Assembly: GCA_003049485.1 (NCBI GenBank)
Contig: PYST01000005.1
Coordinates: 186,001-250,000, forward strand
Length of the DNA: 64,000 bases
Reading direction: 5' to 3'
Source: Ophioceras dolichostomum
Taxonomy: Eukaryota > Ascomycota > Sordariomycetes > Magnaporthales > Ophioceraceae
Each line of letters starts with the position of its first letter. The first letter of the stretch is position 1. The notes beneath the pieces are model-generated. The model was not told the DNA's origin. It saw only the letters and a program-made list of their open reading frames with translations, and did no database searches. The translations under genes were made by a program, and so were the position numbers. Below, piece by piece: positions 1 through 10,090 of the stretch.

Positions 1-2
1 AG

Positions 3-1529
3 GACGACGACAACAAAGCAACGGTGGAAGACCACGTCGACTTCGGTCGCTGGAGCTACAAGTGGCAGGGCACGACGTTTCTGGTGTACGAGGTGCTGTG
101 GCGCGACAGCTTCGGCAACGTGTTCCACCACTTCTTTGTGCTCGCGCCTCGCTTTGCGGAGAATGACGTCCATCAACAGCAGTCTTTGGTCAAGGATGAC
201 CACCACAAGCACACCGACGCGCTCGTTATCGCCTGCGGAGAGTGGTCGCGCGAGCTGCACGACGAGATCTGGGTCTTCGACAACGCGCGCTGGGTGAAGT
301 CCCGCTCGCTGTGGAAGTCGGTGCAGGGCTCGTCGTGGGACGACGTGATCCTCGACCCTTTCATGAAGACGTCGCTCATCAACGACGTCCAGGGCTTCTT
401 CGACAACAGGGAGCTGTACGAGTCGCTTCGCATCCCGTGGAAGCGCGGGGTGATCCTCCACGGGAGCCCCGGCAACGGCAAGACGCTGTCGATCAAGGCC
501 CTGATGAACAGCCTGGCCTACCACCCGGACAAGGCCGTGCAGTCCCTGTACGTCAAGTCGCTCGACGCGTGCAACGGGCCCAAGTGGTCGATCCAGGAGA
601 TCTTCCACAAGGCCCGCAGGTCGGCCCCCTGCGTGCTCGTGTTCGAGGACCTGGACAGCCTGGTGGAGGACGAGACGAAGAGCTACTTCCTGAACGAAGT
701 TGACGGGCTCGAGTCCAACAACGGCATCCTGATGATCGGCTCCACGAACCACCTGCACCGCCTGGACCCCGCCGTCACGAAGCGGCCCAGCCGCTTCGAC
801 CGCAAGTACCACTACAAGCTGCCCGCCGTCGCCGAGCGCGAGGCGTACGCGCGGCACTGGCGCGAGAAGGTCGGCGGATCCGCCGCGGTCGATTTTCCGG
901 AGGAGCTATGCGGCGTGGTGGCGGCGCTGACGGAGGGGTACAGCTTTGCGTATATGAAGGAGCTGTTCATCACGAGTCTGTTGCTTTTCGCGCGCGGGGG
1001 CGACGATGTAGTAGGAGATGGTGATGACGATGAGGATGAGGATGAGGGTGAGACTGCTACTACTACTCAGCACCAGCAGTCAGATGCGGCCTCGGAGGAG
1101 GATAAGGGCGCCTCGCCTACCTCCAGCCAGGCGGCGTCGGACACTGTGATGGTCATGCTCGGGGTCGAGAAGGACCGCAGCTCCAGCTCCAGCTCCAGCT
1201 CCGGCTCTGCGGCTCCTCCTCCTCCTGCTTCAACCGAGATGGAGGACGGCGGCAAGAAAGAGAAAGACAACAAGGACAAGTCGTCTGCGGCCAAACGCAA
1301 GCGGACCCTCCCGAAGGTGGAGATCCCGGAACACCTGCGCGACAACCAGCTGGTCAAGATCTTCCGCACGCAGGCTGGCAAGCTGCTGGCTGAGATGGAC
1401 CACGCCACCGAGGAGGAGGAGGCGGCGAGGCGGATCTCGGGCGGGTCGGACGACGGCTTGTTCCCCTTTGGCGGACGCTTCCCCCCGCCGTTTGGGATGA
1501 GGGCTGGGCCGAAGCGGCGGCGGTGCTGA
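3..1529 (+). CDS. AAA ATPase, BCS1-like, 5'-partial
   Basis: The reading frame is already open at base 3 and the first possible initiator inside the window is a GTG, so the true start lies upstream and this is a 3' part of a gene (about 508 codons visible). The AAA core is clear: Walker A GSPGNGKT, Walker B VLVFEDLD, then a second region of homology with STNHLHRLDPAV and an arginine-finger-like SRFDRKY. The order and the sequence before Walker A (IPWKRGVILHGSPGNGKT) fit the BCS1-like clade of fungal AAA ATPases, whose best-known member translocates the Rieske protein in the mitochondrial inner membrane. No membrane segment or import signal is visible because the N-terminus is missing. After the AAA domain comes a low-complexity acidic and Ser-rich linker (about codons 330-420) with a basic KRKR cluster, and the protein ends in KRRRC. 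Many fungal paralogues of this type are uncharacterised, so a BCS1 role is not implied. Confidence 0.85.
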   Translation, partial: DDDNKATVEDHVDFGRWSYKWQGTTFLVYEVLWRDSFGNVFHHFFVLAPRFAENDVHQQQSLVKDDHHKHTDALVIACGEWSRELHDEIWVFDNARWVKSRSLWKSVQGSSWDDVILDPFMKTSLINDVQGFFDNRELYESLRIPWKRGVILHGSPGNGKTLSIKALMNSLAYHPDKAVQSLYVKSLDACNGPKWSIQEIFHKARRSAPCVLVFEDLDSLVEDETKSYFLNEVDGLESNNGILMIGSTNHLHRLDPAVTKRPSRFDRKYHYKLPAVAEREAYARHWREKVGGSAAVDFPEELCGVVAALTEGYSFAYMKELFITSLLLFARGGDDVVGDGDDDEDEDEGETATTTQHQQSDAASEEDKGASPTSSQAASDTVMVMLGVEKDRSSSSSSSSGSAAPPPPASTEMEDGGKKEKDNKDKSSAAKRKRTLPKVEIPEHLRDNQLVKIFRTQAGKLLAEMDHATEEEEAARRISGGSDDGLFPFGGRFPPPFGMRAGPKRRRC

Positions 1530-2425
1530 GTGTGTGGCTTACATTGTAGGTGCCTACCTACCTACGTAGATTGATCGGCAAGTAGGTAGCTCGGGGCGCT
1601 ACTGATGTTTCTTTTTCTCTTGGTTACAGCTAGCGATGGATTGGGTTCTCTTCGTTTTCGTCTCTTGACAATAAATCACAACTTGCCCCTAGTTCATTTG
1701 TAAGGGTCTCTCTTAAATGTCCCCTTTCCCGTGGATGTCTCTCTGCCATCAGGGTGCATATCCTAAAACAGATTGATGTAAGTACATCGCGAAGCGCGGA
1801 TGGTTAAGGGGTGCCGGCCAGGATGAACGTGGTTGGATTTGGACCAGAGGTGGCGGTGATTGCCATGGGCGAGATGGAAGAGCAAATTAATTTCTATCCG
1901 AAGTTCACATGACAGAGGTAGGCATCAAGGTAGATTCGAGGCTGTCTTTTTGTTTGGTGGTCTCTCCGGGAAATTCGGTTGCCCCACGCCGCGATATATT
2001 GCCAGCCAACAACAGTGCTCGAACAACAACAGCCACGGCACCAACCCCTTCCCGTCCTCGTCCACCGTTCCTATTTCGGCAGTTGACACAAGCCGTCCTG
2101 ATGCACGTCCGCGCCCTCCGTCTGCCATTCCCCAGAAAAATCAATCTACTCTATCCGGTGCCCCCAGATCTTGGCAAAAATGGATCGGGTTGAAGTGGCT
2201 AGGAATCGGCGGATCGACCCGGCGGTCGTCATCGGCCTGCTTCGCAGCATATATCAGGCGGTCCTGGGGCTCTTTTGGCTCCATCTTGCTTTCATAGTTG
2301 GCCACCACGACGAGGGACGGCAGCAGAGCGGCCAAGGTTCTCACCGCGCCGAACTTCTCCTCTTCGTTGTAACGGTATTACTTGTCGATCCACACCCGCG
2401 TGCTAGGCGCGCCTTGCTGCACACA
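1530..2425. other. Intergenic region upstream of the AA9 gene
   Basis: No convincing coding sequence is seen; open frames here are short and lack family motifs. It holds the 3' flank of the ATPase gene with TACCTACC/GTAGGTAG runs, and the promoter of the LPMO gene. One CCCCAC hexamer (1982-1987), which fits the CreA/Cre1 carbon-repressor core SYGGRG read on the minus strand, lies about 440 bp upstream of the LPMO start; a single hexamer is weak evidence. Confidence 0.5.
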
Positions 2426-3476
2426 ATGCAGATTGTCAACATCCTCCTGGTATGCAGCGCCTTGACGGGGGCGCGTGCACACTGTGAGTTCAAACCAAGC
2501 TCCCCCTTCCTCCTTTCTCCAGTTCCAGTAGGAATGCCCTTTCTCGCACTATAGTATTCTCCACTCATGGTTGCATTCCATGGCTACCTACCCTGGGTAT
2601 GTACTCGTGTCATTCGTTACTGACAACAACGCCAACCTCGCGGCCATATGCATGATCAGACACCTTCCCCCGCCTGGTCGTCAACGGCAAGTCCGAGGCG
2701 TCCGACTGGTCTGTGACCCGCATGACCAAGAACGCCCAGGGCAAGAACGGCATCGAAAACCCGACCGTGGCCGACATCCGATGCTACCAGTCCCGCAACG
2801 CGGCAGGAGTCACCCAGGTTCCTGCAGGAGCCTCAATCCACTACATCTCCACGCAGCAGATTAACCACCCGGGACCGACCCAGTACTACCTCGCCAAGGT
2901 GCCCACGGGACAGAGCGCCCTGACCTGGGACGGGTCAGGACCGGTCTGGGCGAAGTTCCATACCGAGATGCCGATGATGGATCGGAACAGGCAGCTCACT
3001 TGGCCTGGACAGAGTAAGGAGTCCCATGCCACTGTAACACATCATGACGCTTCACTACTATAACACATGCTTCTTGCTTCAATATTCTATTCCTAGCACC
3101 AAGCGAGGAAGGGGGAGGGGCCCAAGTGCGCTGGACAGATGCTGATACTTGGAGTGGACTGTGAACCCCACAAAAACAAACAGACGAGTACAAAACCACC
3201 AACGCAACGATCCCCAAGTCAACCCCGAACGGCGAGTATCTCTTACGGGTGGAGCACATCGCGCTGCACATGGCCATGCAGCCCAACAAGGCGCAGTTCT
3301 ACCTCTCTTGCTCGCAGATCAACATCACAGGTGGAGGGGAGGGCAAGATGGGACCACTGGTTTCACTCCCGGGGGCGTATAAGAGCGCGGATCCGGGCAT
3401 CCTGGTGAATCTGAACACCATCGCGACGCAGCCGTCTTCGTATGTGCCTCCTGGCCCTGCGGTTTGGGAGGGTTGA
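2426..3476 (+). CDS. Secreted lytic polysaccharide monooxygenase, family AA9
   Basis: Copper enzyme that cleaves cellulose or other beta-glucans oxidatively outside the cell. I read three exons: 2426-2483, 2660-3013 and 3184-3476, joined by introns of 176 and 170 nt, giving 234 residues. Exon 1 codes for an 18-residue signal peptide ending ARA, directly followed by His; the first splice creates mature HYTFPRLVVNG, the N-terminal histidine brace of AA9. The second copper His is in VEHIALHMA and the axial Tyr in the conserved QFYLSCSQI. The end SSYVPPGPAVW is the usual AA9 C-terminus; no CBM1 or linker follows, so this is a single-domain enzyme of typical length. The next gene downstream, in the same direction, is a secreted quinoprotein dehydrogenase that could supply electrons. 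The start was chosen because it gives a signal peptide ending exactly before His-1. Confidence 0.93.
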
Positions 3477-4400
3477 GATGCCTGGGTTTGGTGAGCAACA
3501 GTCCGGTCTATCGTGGGGCCAGCTACTGTGGGCTTATGACATGTGTTGCACTTGAATCCACAACAAATTCACCTCATACCATATCCAAGAATCTTGCAAG
3601 GCCTTCACTGCTACTTCTAGGCTTGCCATGATCTCCCCTTCCTCTTCGTTACTAGCCTGTAACAGCAAAGCCATGCCCAGAACGCTCCCCCTGTCACCGC
3701 GGCAGGTCCTTCGTCTTTTCATCCTTCCATCTAAGACCCAACATTGCGTCACCACCACAGCTCCGTGGCAAGCAGGTACTAATGGAGCCTGCCTCGTGAA
3801 GACTGTCCAGCCGGATCGGGAACTTGCGTCTCCCATCGTACGATGTTCTGGACGGCAATACAGCATGCTCAGGCGGAGGCTACAATACCCTGGGAAGCAG
3901 AATACAGTCGAAATCGCAATACGCGATGACATTCAATACAATACGGTGGGCAGTACAATACAATACAATAACAGGACGCCAGTTTCGACGTTCTCGGGCT
4001 CAATGAGATGCAAGGCCTTTTGCTCTCTCTTCTCTTTTATTCTTTTCTTCTTATCCTCCAAATCAATATCTTGTCACCGGGCTCCAAAAAGCCCCTGACG
4101 CGGCCGGCCTAGGGCATGTCAAACCTTCGTTCCTTCCAACCAGCGCCGCAGGCCAAATAAAAGGGAAGGTTCGAGGCCCCATCGGAGAGGAAGGTTCGAA
4201 GACGGGCGCTACCTGCCAAATTTGACGTCTGCGATGGCCGAACCCACTTATAAGAGAATTTGTAAGGAAAGGATATAAAATGGCCGTCCCCCTCGCTTCA
4301 CGGATTCAAATCTGGCTTTTTCTTTTCCTTTTTTTTTTGCACCCTCCCTCATCTCGTCAACCTGATCTTCTCCCTCGACCCAACCGACGAGACGGACGAA
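3477..4400. other. Intergenic region between AA9 and dehydrogenase genes
   Basis: No coding sequence is supported. It includes short AATAC-type repeats at about 3932-3970 and pyrimidine-rich stretches before the next start codon, typical of a fungal promoter and 5' leader. Confidence 0.5.
4274..4280 (+). promoter_or_regulatory. Possible TATA box of the quinoprotein dehydrogenase gene
   Basis: TATAAAA lies 121 bp upstream of the ATG at 4401, with CT-rich DNA in between that suits a transcription start and leader. Position and sequence fit, but this is not proof of use. Confidence 0.45.
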
Positions 4401-6161
4401 ATGCGTCCATTCACCACGATCACCGCCGCTACGGCGGTCTTTGCCACAGGTTAGTGAATAGGAGAAATGGGGCAGCAATACAGCCTCGCAGAGGCCAGCG
4501 GATCATTCCCATTCAAGAACAGCCAGCTAACGTGCTACCTCCGCCCTCTCTCTCCATCTCCAAAGTCTACGCCAGTGCCTGGTCATGCCCAGGCATTTCG
4601 CCCCCCTTGCACGGCTTCGGCCTCCGCCGAGGCTGGAACGCTACCAAGGTCGCCGACGAGCACGCCAAGCCGCGCGACCTCGTCGTCGACCCGAAGGGCC
4701 GACTCCTAGTGGTCCATCGGGGCCTCGGCGTCGTCCAGTACGACACAGACACCAACACGGGCTGCGTCACACAGAAGCGCGTCCTCATCCCGTCCAACGT
4801 CCTCAACCACGGCATCGCGCTCGGTCCGGCGCCCGACGCCACTATCCAGGGGAACAATTTCACGCCGCTGTACGTCTCCTCGGCCACCACCGTGTGGTCT
4901 ATCCCCTACGACGTCAAAAATGGCGAGGTCCATGGCGGTGGCGAGCTAAGCGACGGACACGCTGTGATAAAGGGCATGTCGCCCTCAGGACATAAGACCA
5001 GGACGCTGGCCGTGGCGCCGCATCGGCCGAATCTTCTGGTCGTTTCTGTCGGGAGCGATGGGAACCTTGATGAGGCGAGCATCGATCCGCATGTGGGCAG
5101 ATCTATCGTCAAGGTTTTCGATATGTTGAAGTTGCCAAAGCACGGGTTTCACTATGCGAACGATGGGTGGAACGCGGGCTACGGACTTCGAAACGAGGTC
5201 GGGCTTGCGTTTGACGTGCAAAACATGTGACTTTTCCTTCATCCCTTTTGACCCCCTTCCCCTCTTTCTCTTCTCTTCACCAATAATGTTTTCTCCCTTC
5301 CCCATTAGGCTCTATTCACACCACCAGCTCAGATTAACTACTGACACTCTGGACGCTTGCCCACACAGGCTCTGGGGGGTCGAGAACTCCGCCGACGAGT
5401 TCGTCCGAACGGTCAACGGCACCAGCTGGGACGTCCACAACAACAACCCGGCCGAGGAGCTCAACTACCTCGGCGACGTGGCCAAGCCCAACGACAACTG
5501 GTACGGCTACCCGTCGTGCTTCACCGTCTGGGACGGCTACGACTTCGACTTCGACGACGAGGACCGAGATGCCGACCTCTACACGGGCGACCAGTTCGTC
5601 CTCGCGCCCAACGACACCGTGAACGACACATACTGCAGGGACCGCTCCGTCCCGCCTAGTCTGGTGCTCCCGCCACACACGGCGCCGCTGGGCATGACGT
5701 TCGACTGGAACGGCCGCAGCCGGTACGTCGCGCTCCACGGCAGCTGGAACCGCGACCCGCCGAGCGGGTATAAGCTCATCTCTGTGCCGTTCTGGGTAAG
5801 ATCCCCTGCCAATAGCGCCCGTGGTACCAGCAGTGGCGGGGGCGGGGAGAACAAAAGGCGACAGGAGGGTTCCTCCCCTGCTCTGAGGCCGAGACCGGTC
5901 GCGGAGCCGTTTGAGACCGAAGGGTTCAAGGACATCTTCTTCGCGCTGGACGAGGCGCAGTGTTCCAGCGAGAGCTGTGCGAGGCCCGTGGGCGTCGCGT
6001 TCAACAAGGAGAGCGGCGCGCTCTACATGACAAGCGATGCTTCGGGAGAGATCTTCATGCTCCAGCGGTGGTGGTTTGAGGAGGAGAACGAGGAGATCGA
6101 GGACCTCGTGTATGAGCCACTAGAGGAGGAGGATGAGTCTGAGGAGGATGCAGAGGATTGA
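4401..6161 (+). CDS. Secreted PQQ-dependent sugar dehydrogenase (GSDH / AA12 type)
   Basis: Predicted extracellular quinoprotein oxidising sugars, of the glucose/sorbosone dehydrogenase beta-propeller superfamily that includes fungal AA12 pyranose dehydrogenases. Exons: 4401-4449 (signal peptide, MRPFTTITAATAVFAT), 4566-5226 and 5369-6161, about 500 residues. The second splice joins FDVQN to MLWGVENSADEF exactly. Family hallmarks are RDLVVDPKGRLLVVHRG in the first blade, GLRNEVGLAFD, WYGYPSCF, LPPHTAPLGM, ALHGSWNR and GVAFNKESGALYMT. Several Cys and N-glycosylation sequons fit secretion. The acceptor at 4565/4566 is the least certain; a second in-phase acceptor exists at 4592. The last 30 residues are almost all Glu/Asp and do not belong to the catalytic fold. 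It follows the AA9 gene by about 0.9 kb on the same strand. AA12 enzymes are known to reduce LPMOs in vitro, so a paired role is likely but inferred. Confidence 0.85.
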
Positions 6162-6658
6162 GAGAAAGAAGAGGAACCTGTTCACTGTTGTGGCGGTGTT
6201 ACTTCTTTTCACGAGGACGGAGAAGGGAAACTGAGGCGGATGGAGGAGGACGAACTAAAAAGGGTTTCTTGGTGCGGTATTAGCATTTAGTTTCAGTTGA
6301 GTTGCTGACCATCTTTAACCAAAAAGAGAGGTCGACGTGGAGGATGGGGCTGAAGAGTTAAGGGGATCTGAGTGGGACGTTTCCTTCTTGTCGGGGTGTT
6401 CCATCTTACCAAGAAAAAGGGGGCCTGGAATCGATGTCAATGAGTGCTAATGCGGTGGAATCTTTGACCAGAGGCATCCTATCCTCTATTCTTTGATTTG
6501 CTTCCAAAATAGATCTTTGTCACAGACAGACTACCCCATCTCTAGTTGCAGCTCCTCTTTCAGACTCTTAAAATCTTTCTACCACCGGCTTGTTTTTCCT
6601 ATCACCTTCTCATAGAAACAACAGCTAAAGTCTCCTATCATGAAGCTATTAGCTCAAC
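6162..6658. other. Intergenic region between convergent genes
   Basis: Shared 3' flank of the dehydrogenase (plus) and acetyltransferase (minus) genes. I see no gene or notable repeat. Confidence 0.5.
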
Positions 6659-7444
6659 CTACGGCCCCGTCCGCAAGAACACGTTCGGCGGAAACCCCCA
6701 GTCCCTAAACTCCTCATCCCCCTCAAACTCAATGTCCTTCACCGCCTTGAACCCCATCTGGAGATACACCAGCCTCCCCATCCTCGATCCCTCAGTCATG
6801 CACTCCAGCCCACCCCGCCTCTTGGCCTCGTCCAGGCCCCACTGCACCAGCTTAGTCGCGATCCCCCTTCGCTGGAACACCGGGTCCACGACGCACGAGT
6901 CGAGCACGCACGCCGCCGTGGCGGCCACGTCTTCCTCCTTACCCTCCGCAGCGGCCTGGGCGGCTTTCTCTGCAAGGGTCACGACGCGCATCTTGTACAG
7001 CGACCGGAACGCCTGGCGCGAGAAGCGCGTCGTGGCCGGGTCGTCGGGCCAGAGGTCCGGGCCGAGGTCGGCGGCGTCGGAGTAGTCCGGCGGAGGGGCG
7101 CCGTGCGCTGGGTTGTTGCAGGCGGAGTATTGCGTCCAGATCGCCATGCCGGCCACCACCTCGACGGGGGAAGATGGGTCGTCTGAGTCGTCGGGAGTGA
7201 GTGATGTTGATATTTTGGCCACGACGTAGACGGTGTGCTGCGGGTTGGAGGCCCGCCACCTGGATATCGCCCGGCTTTCGCCGGCCGCGACGCCAGCAGG
7301 GGTGTCCCAGGCGGGGTTGCGGGACATCCAGACGCGGTCGTGGGTTTGGCGGCCGAAGGCCTCGACGGCACAGCGGTAGCCGGCGGCGACGTCTGAGTCT
7401 GTTTGGGCGGGGGCAATGGTTATGGCGGGGAGGGGGGAAGACAT
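6659..7444 (-). CDS. GNAT-family N-acetyltransferase
   Basis: Single-exon gene of 261 residues. The first ATG in frame is at 7444 (MSSPLPAITIAP); the frame extends further 5' but only with a non-ATG codon. The GNAT acetyl-CoA-binding region is in the C-terminal half: beta-4 LDSCVVDPVFQRRGIATKL with the Q/R-x-x-G-x-A loop (QRRGIA), then helix and the beta-5/alpha-4 stretch ending YLQMGFK. The N-terminal part (AAGYRCAVEAFG, WDTP) matches fungal small-molecule acetyltransferase-like proteins. There is no signal peptide or membrane segment, so it is probably cytosolic. The substrate cannot be told. It converges on the dehydrogenase gene and has no evident link to it. Confidence 0.85.
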   Translation of the reverse strand: MSSPLPAITIAPAQTDSDVAAGYRCAVEAFGRQTHDRVWMSRNPAWDTPAGVAAGESRAISRWRASNPQHTVYVVAKISTSLTPDDSDDPSSPVEVVAGMAIWTQYSACNNPAHGAPPPDYSDAADLGPDLWPDDPATTRFSRQAFRSLYKMRVVTLAEKAAQAAAEGKEEDVAATAACVLDSCVVDPVFQRRGIATKLVQWGLDEAKRRGGLECMTEGSRMGRLVYLQMGFKAVKDIEFEGDEEFRDWGFPPNVFLRTGP

Positions 7445-8165
7445 TCTTATTCTTGGGTACTGGGAGAGCAACGGAGAGAGAGAAAGAGAGGAGAGATACA
7501 AAGGACGTGTTATCAGGTCAGTGTCCTTGATATTAGATACCAGAGAGTGTGCTCTGATAGGCTTAAACCCCCAGGAGTGCGGGAGGTCGTCGATAATGAT
7601 GCGGCTCTGGGAGGTAGGGATGTGCTGCTTGTTCTCTTCGTGAAGCGGGGGATAGCTCTAGGTCCCCAGATCCTTGGATTTGAAAGGGCTTGAATACGAG
7701 AGCCGTTATGACTTGGCACGTTGCACTGCAGCTGTATGCACCGTGGAAAAGAATGCTCCGCCTCTGATCATGATGCAGTTGAGGTCTTGGCGGCCACTAA
7801 GTTCCGCTCGGAGCTCGGCGTTGGAGTACCTGGAAGGCCGATTTGGGAGCCGCCGCGGAACACAACTCCACTCGACAGTCATACCAGTCGAGTGAAATGC
7901 ATCAGGTCAAAGAAAAGTTGTGGGCTCGGAGAGGAAGTGGGGTTGGCCTTGTGCGCGGAACCGGCCGGCCGGTGGTACCGAAGTGAAGAACACAGGTCCT
8001 GGAGGCAGTTCTGATATCGAAGCCGCGAATGGGTTCCTGTTCGTCATTGAACAAGGCAAGGCATGACCATCACGCTTTCCGAGGCCTACCATCCCTATAT
8101 CCTATCCAATGTATTCATTCACCCATGAGAAAAGGAGATTCACCAAATATTCGCGCCAAATCTCA
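7445..8165. other. Intergenic region
   Basis: Promoter of the acetyltransferase gene and 3' flank of the SDR gene. A purine-rich GAGAGAGAAAGAGAGG stretch near 7470-7490 is the CT-rich leader of the minus-strand gene. No coding sequence is supported. Confidence 0.45.
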
Positions 8166-9356
8166 TCAGTCCGACTTCTTGCTCTTCCCAAACTCCTCAT
8201 CCCTCCTCTGCAACTCCCACTTGACAGCCTCCATGATAGTCGCATCGTGATCGGCCTCCGGCTCGAACCGCAGCCTCTCCCTCGCCTTCCGCGAGCTGTA
8301 CGTGTGCGTGTTTACCATGTAGTCGACCGCCGTCCTGGCGAACATCAGCGGTGGCTCCACGAACAGCCACTGGACGATCCACGCGAGAAACAGAATCACC
8401 CAGGCCGGGATGACGATCTTCTTGGTCGGGGCGCTCTCGTCGACCAGCTCGCCCCGGTACACGGCGGCGGCCTTCCATATCATGCCGACGTGGTGCCACC
8501 ACAGCCTCCGACCCCCCTCGCCGTCGGAGATGTTGAAGGCCTCGCCGTCGACCCGCCCGCCGGCCCTGGACGGGTCCAGTAGCGCCTTGGCGGCGAGGCG
8601 GTGCGCCAGCGCGGCGTTCTCGACGGACACCAGCTCGACCTCGTTTCTGCCGGAGCCGATCTGCACCATCGGCCACATCCGGCGCCGGTTGCCGGGCGTG
8701 GCGCCCAGCGCGTCCAGCGTGGCTTTCATCCCCTGGGAGTCGCGCACGCCGTACATGTGCGACAGCATGAGCGACACCGTCTTGAGTGACGAACCACCAG
8801 CCTGGTTCGCGGCCTCAACGAGCCGGTTCGCGATCGCCTTGGTGAGCGTGTACCCGTCCGCGCCTGGGTCGACGTCGCCGAGCGGGTGCGTCTCGGCCAC
8901 GTCGGTGTGCGGCGGGAAGGCGTAGACGTCCACCGTGGAGGTAAAGACGAAGGCGCGCACCGTGGCGTCGTTGTCTCGAGCGGCCTGCAGCAGGATCTCG
9001 GTGCCGCGGATATTCGTCTCGCGGAAGTCCTGGTTGCGCGACAAACCCTTGGTGGGGAACGTGAAGTTCGGCGAGGCGGCGTGGAAGATCACGCGTGGCC
9101 GCACGCGCTTCACGAGGGCGTTCACCCCTGAGGCGTCGGTGATGCTACCCGTCACGTAGGTGACGCGACCGTCTGGGTGATCGTTGAGACGGTTGTGCGA
9201 CGTGTTGCGGTCGAGCACGGTCACGGCGCCGCACTCCGGGTCGGCGAGGAGCTGTCGCACCAGGTGGTAGCCGAAGAACCCGCATCCGCCGGTGACGAGG
9301 ACGTCGCCGAGGAGCGGGGAGCTTTGGGACGATGAGGTCCTGGTTACGGGGGGCAT
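8166..9356 (-). CDS. 3-beta-hydroxysteroid dehydrogenase-like extended SDR
   Basis: Single exon, 396 residues, ATG at 9356. The N-terminal Rossmann motif TGGCGFFG (near residue 23), the FHAASPN strand and the catalytic GYTLTKA (Tyr-x-x-x-Lys) define an extended short-chain dehydrogenase. Sequence and length resemble the 3-beta-HSD / sterol-4-alpha-carboxylate 3-dehydrogenase (Erg26-like) group, including the VELVSVENAALAH stretch. A hydrophobic segment VIPAWVILFLAWIVQWLF near residues 315-335 suggests a C-terminal membrane anchor, as in ER-bound sterol enzymes, and the tail ends in KSKKSD. Fungi carry several paralogues of this group, so whether it acts in ergosterol demethylation or in another steroid-like oxidation is not decided by the sequence. 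Confidence 0.85.
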   Translation of the reverse strand: MPPVTRTSSSQSSPLLGDVLVTGGCGFFGYHLVRQLLADPECGAVTVLDRNTSHNRLNDHPDGRVTYVTGSITDASGVNALVKRVRPRVIFHAASPNFTFPTKGLSRNQDFRETNIRGTEILLQAARDNDATVRAFVFTSTVDVYAFPPHTDVAETHPLGDVDPGADGYTLTKAIANRLVEAANQAGGSSLKTVSLMLSHMYGVRDSQGMKATLDALGATPGNRRRMWPMVQIGSGRNEVELVSVENAALAHRLAAKALLDPSRAGGRVDGEAFNISDGEGGRRLWWHHVGMIWKAAAVYRGELVDESAPTKKIVIPAWVILFLAWIVQWLFVEPPLMFARTAVDYMVNTHTYSSRKARERLRFEPEADHDATIMEAVKWELQRRDEEFGKSKKSD

Positions 9357-10090
9357 CGCGATTACGAGAGCTTGGGAACCGTCGCTGCTGCTGTTCTTTG
9401 TGTCCCTTCTGCGGAAGAAAAGCCGTTGTGGCCGTGTAAATGCTTTTAGTATATAGGCTTACACAAGGAACGAAGAAAGTACGAGGAGTCTGAGAAAGGG
9501 GAGAGAATTTGGCAGCGATGATATGGGAAGGAAGAGGAGGAGCATCATCAGCTCAAGCTTCAGTGAGCGGGGAAGTAAGCAATTTGAGCTATTCGCTTTG
9601 GGTTGGTCCATCACAGCTCAGCTCTGCTGCGGCTTGTGGAACACACCACAAATGCGAATCCCACGCTAGGCTGAGACCGAGCTGCTTGCTGATGGTGGAT
9701 ATGTGGAATCCAAATGTGCCACATTGCTAGGTACCTCACGAGGTACTCTTCGGACACCTTTTTGGGGGCCAACAACGGCCTGAAGAATCTCACGATGGAA
9801 GTCGCACCGGCTTTTCGAATGTCAATTCTACTGTTCAAATGATAATGGGGATTTCCAAACCCTGGTGCCTAAAAGCATTCCTCAGATCCCTTAATCGCTT
9901 GTTCTCCGTCCGTCTGAAGCCCGATCAATCATCAAAGAATGGCGCCCAACCAAGGAGTTTCAGTTTGCGGGCACGCGTAGTAGGTTAGCAGTTGTACCAT
10001 TCAAGCTTTGATCATCAATCAATCAATCGTCAACCACAGCGTCCGACACCGCCACCAAGCCGGATTTCTCGGCTTGCGCCGCCAGATGCG
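9357..10090. other. Intergenic region
   Basis: Promoter side of the SDR gene and 3' flank of the broken BTB gene. I see no coding sequence or distinct repeat apart from a short TCAATCAATCAATC run near 10010-10027. Confidence 0.45.

Noticed and set aside
3107..3183. Alternative short extra exon and 23-nt intron within the AA9 second intron
   Set aside because: An intron of 23 nt is too short; one 170-nt intron restores the AA9 consensus directly.
3628..4098. 156-codon frame between the AA9 and dehydrogenase genes
   Set aside because: No motif, poor codon bias, and it lies in promoter-like DNA.
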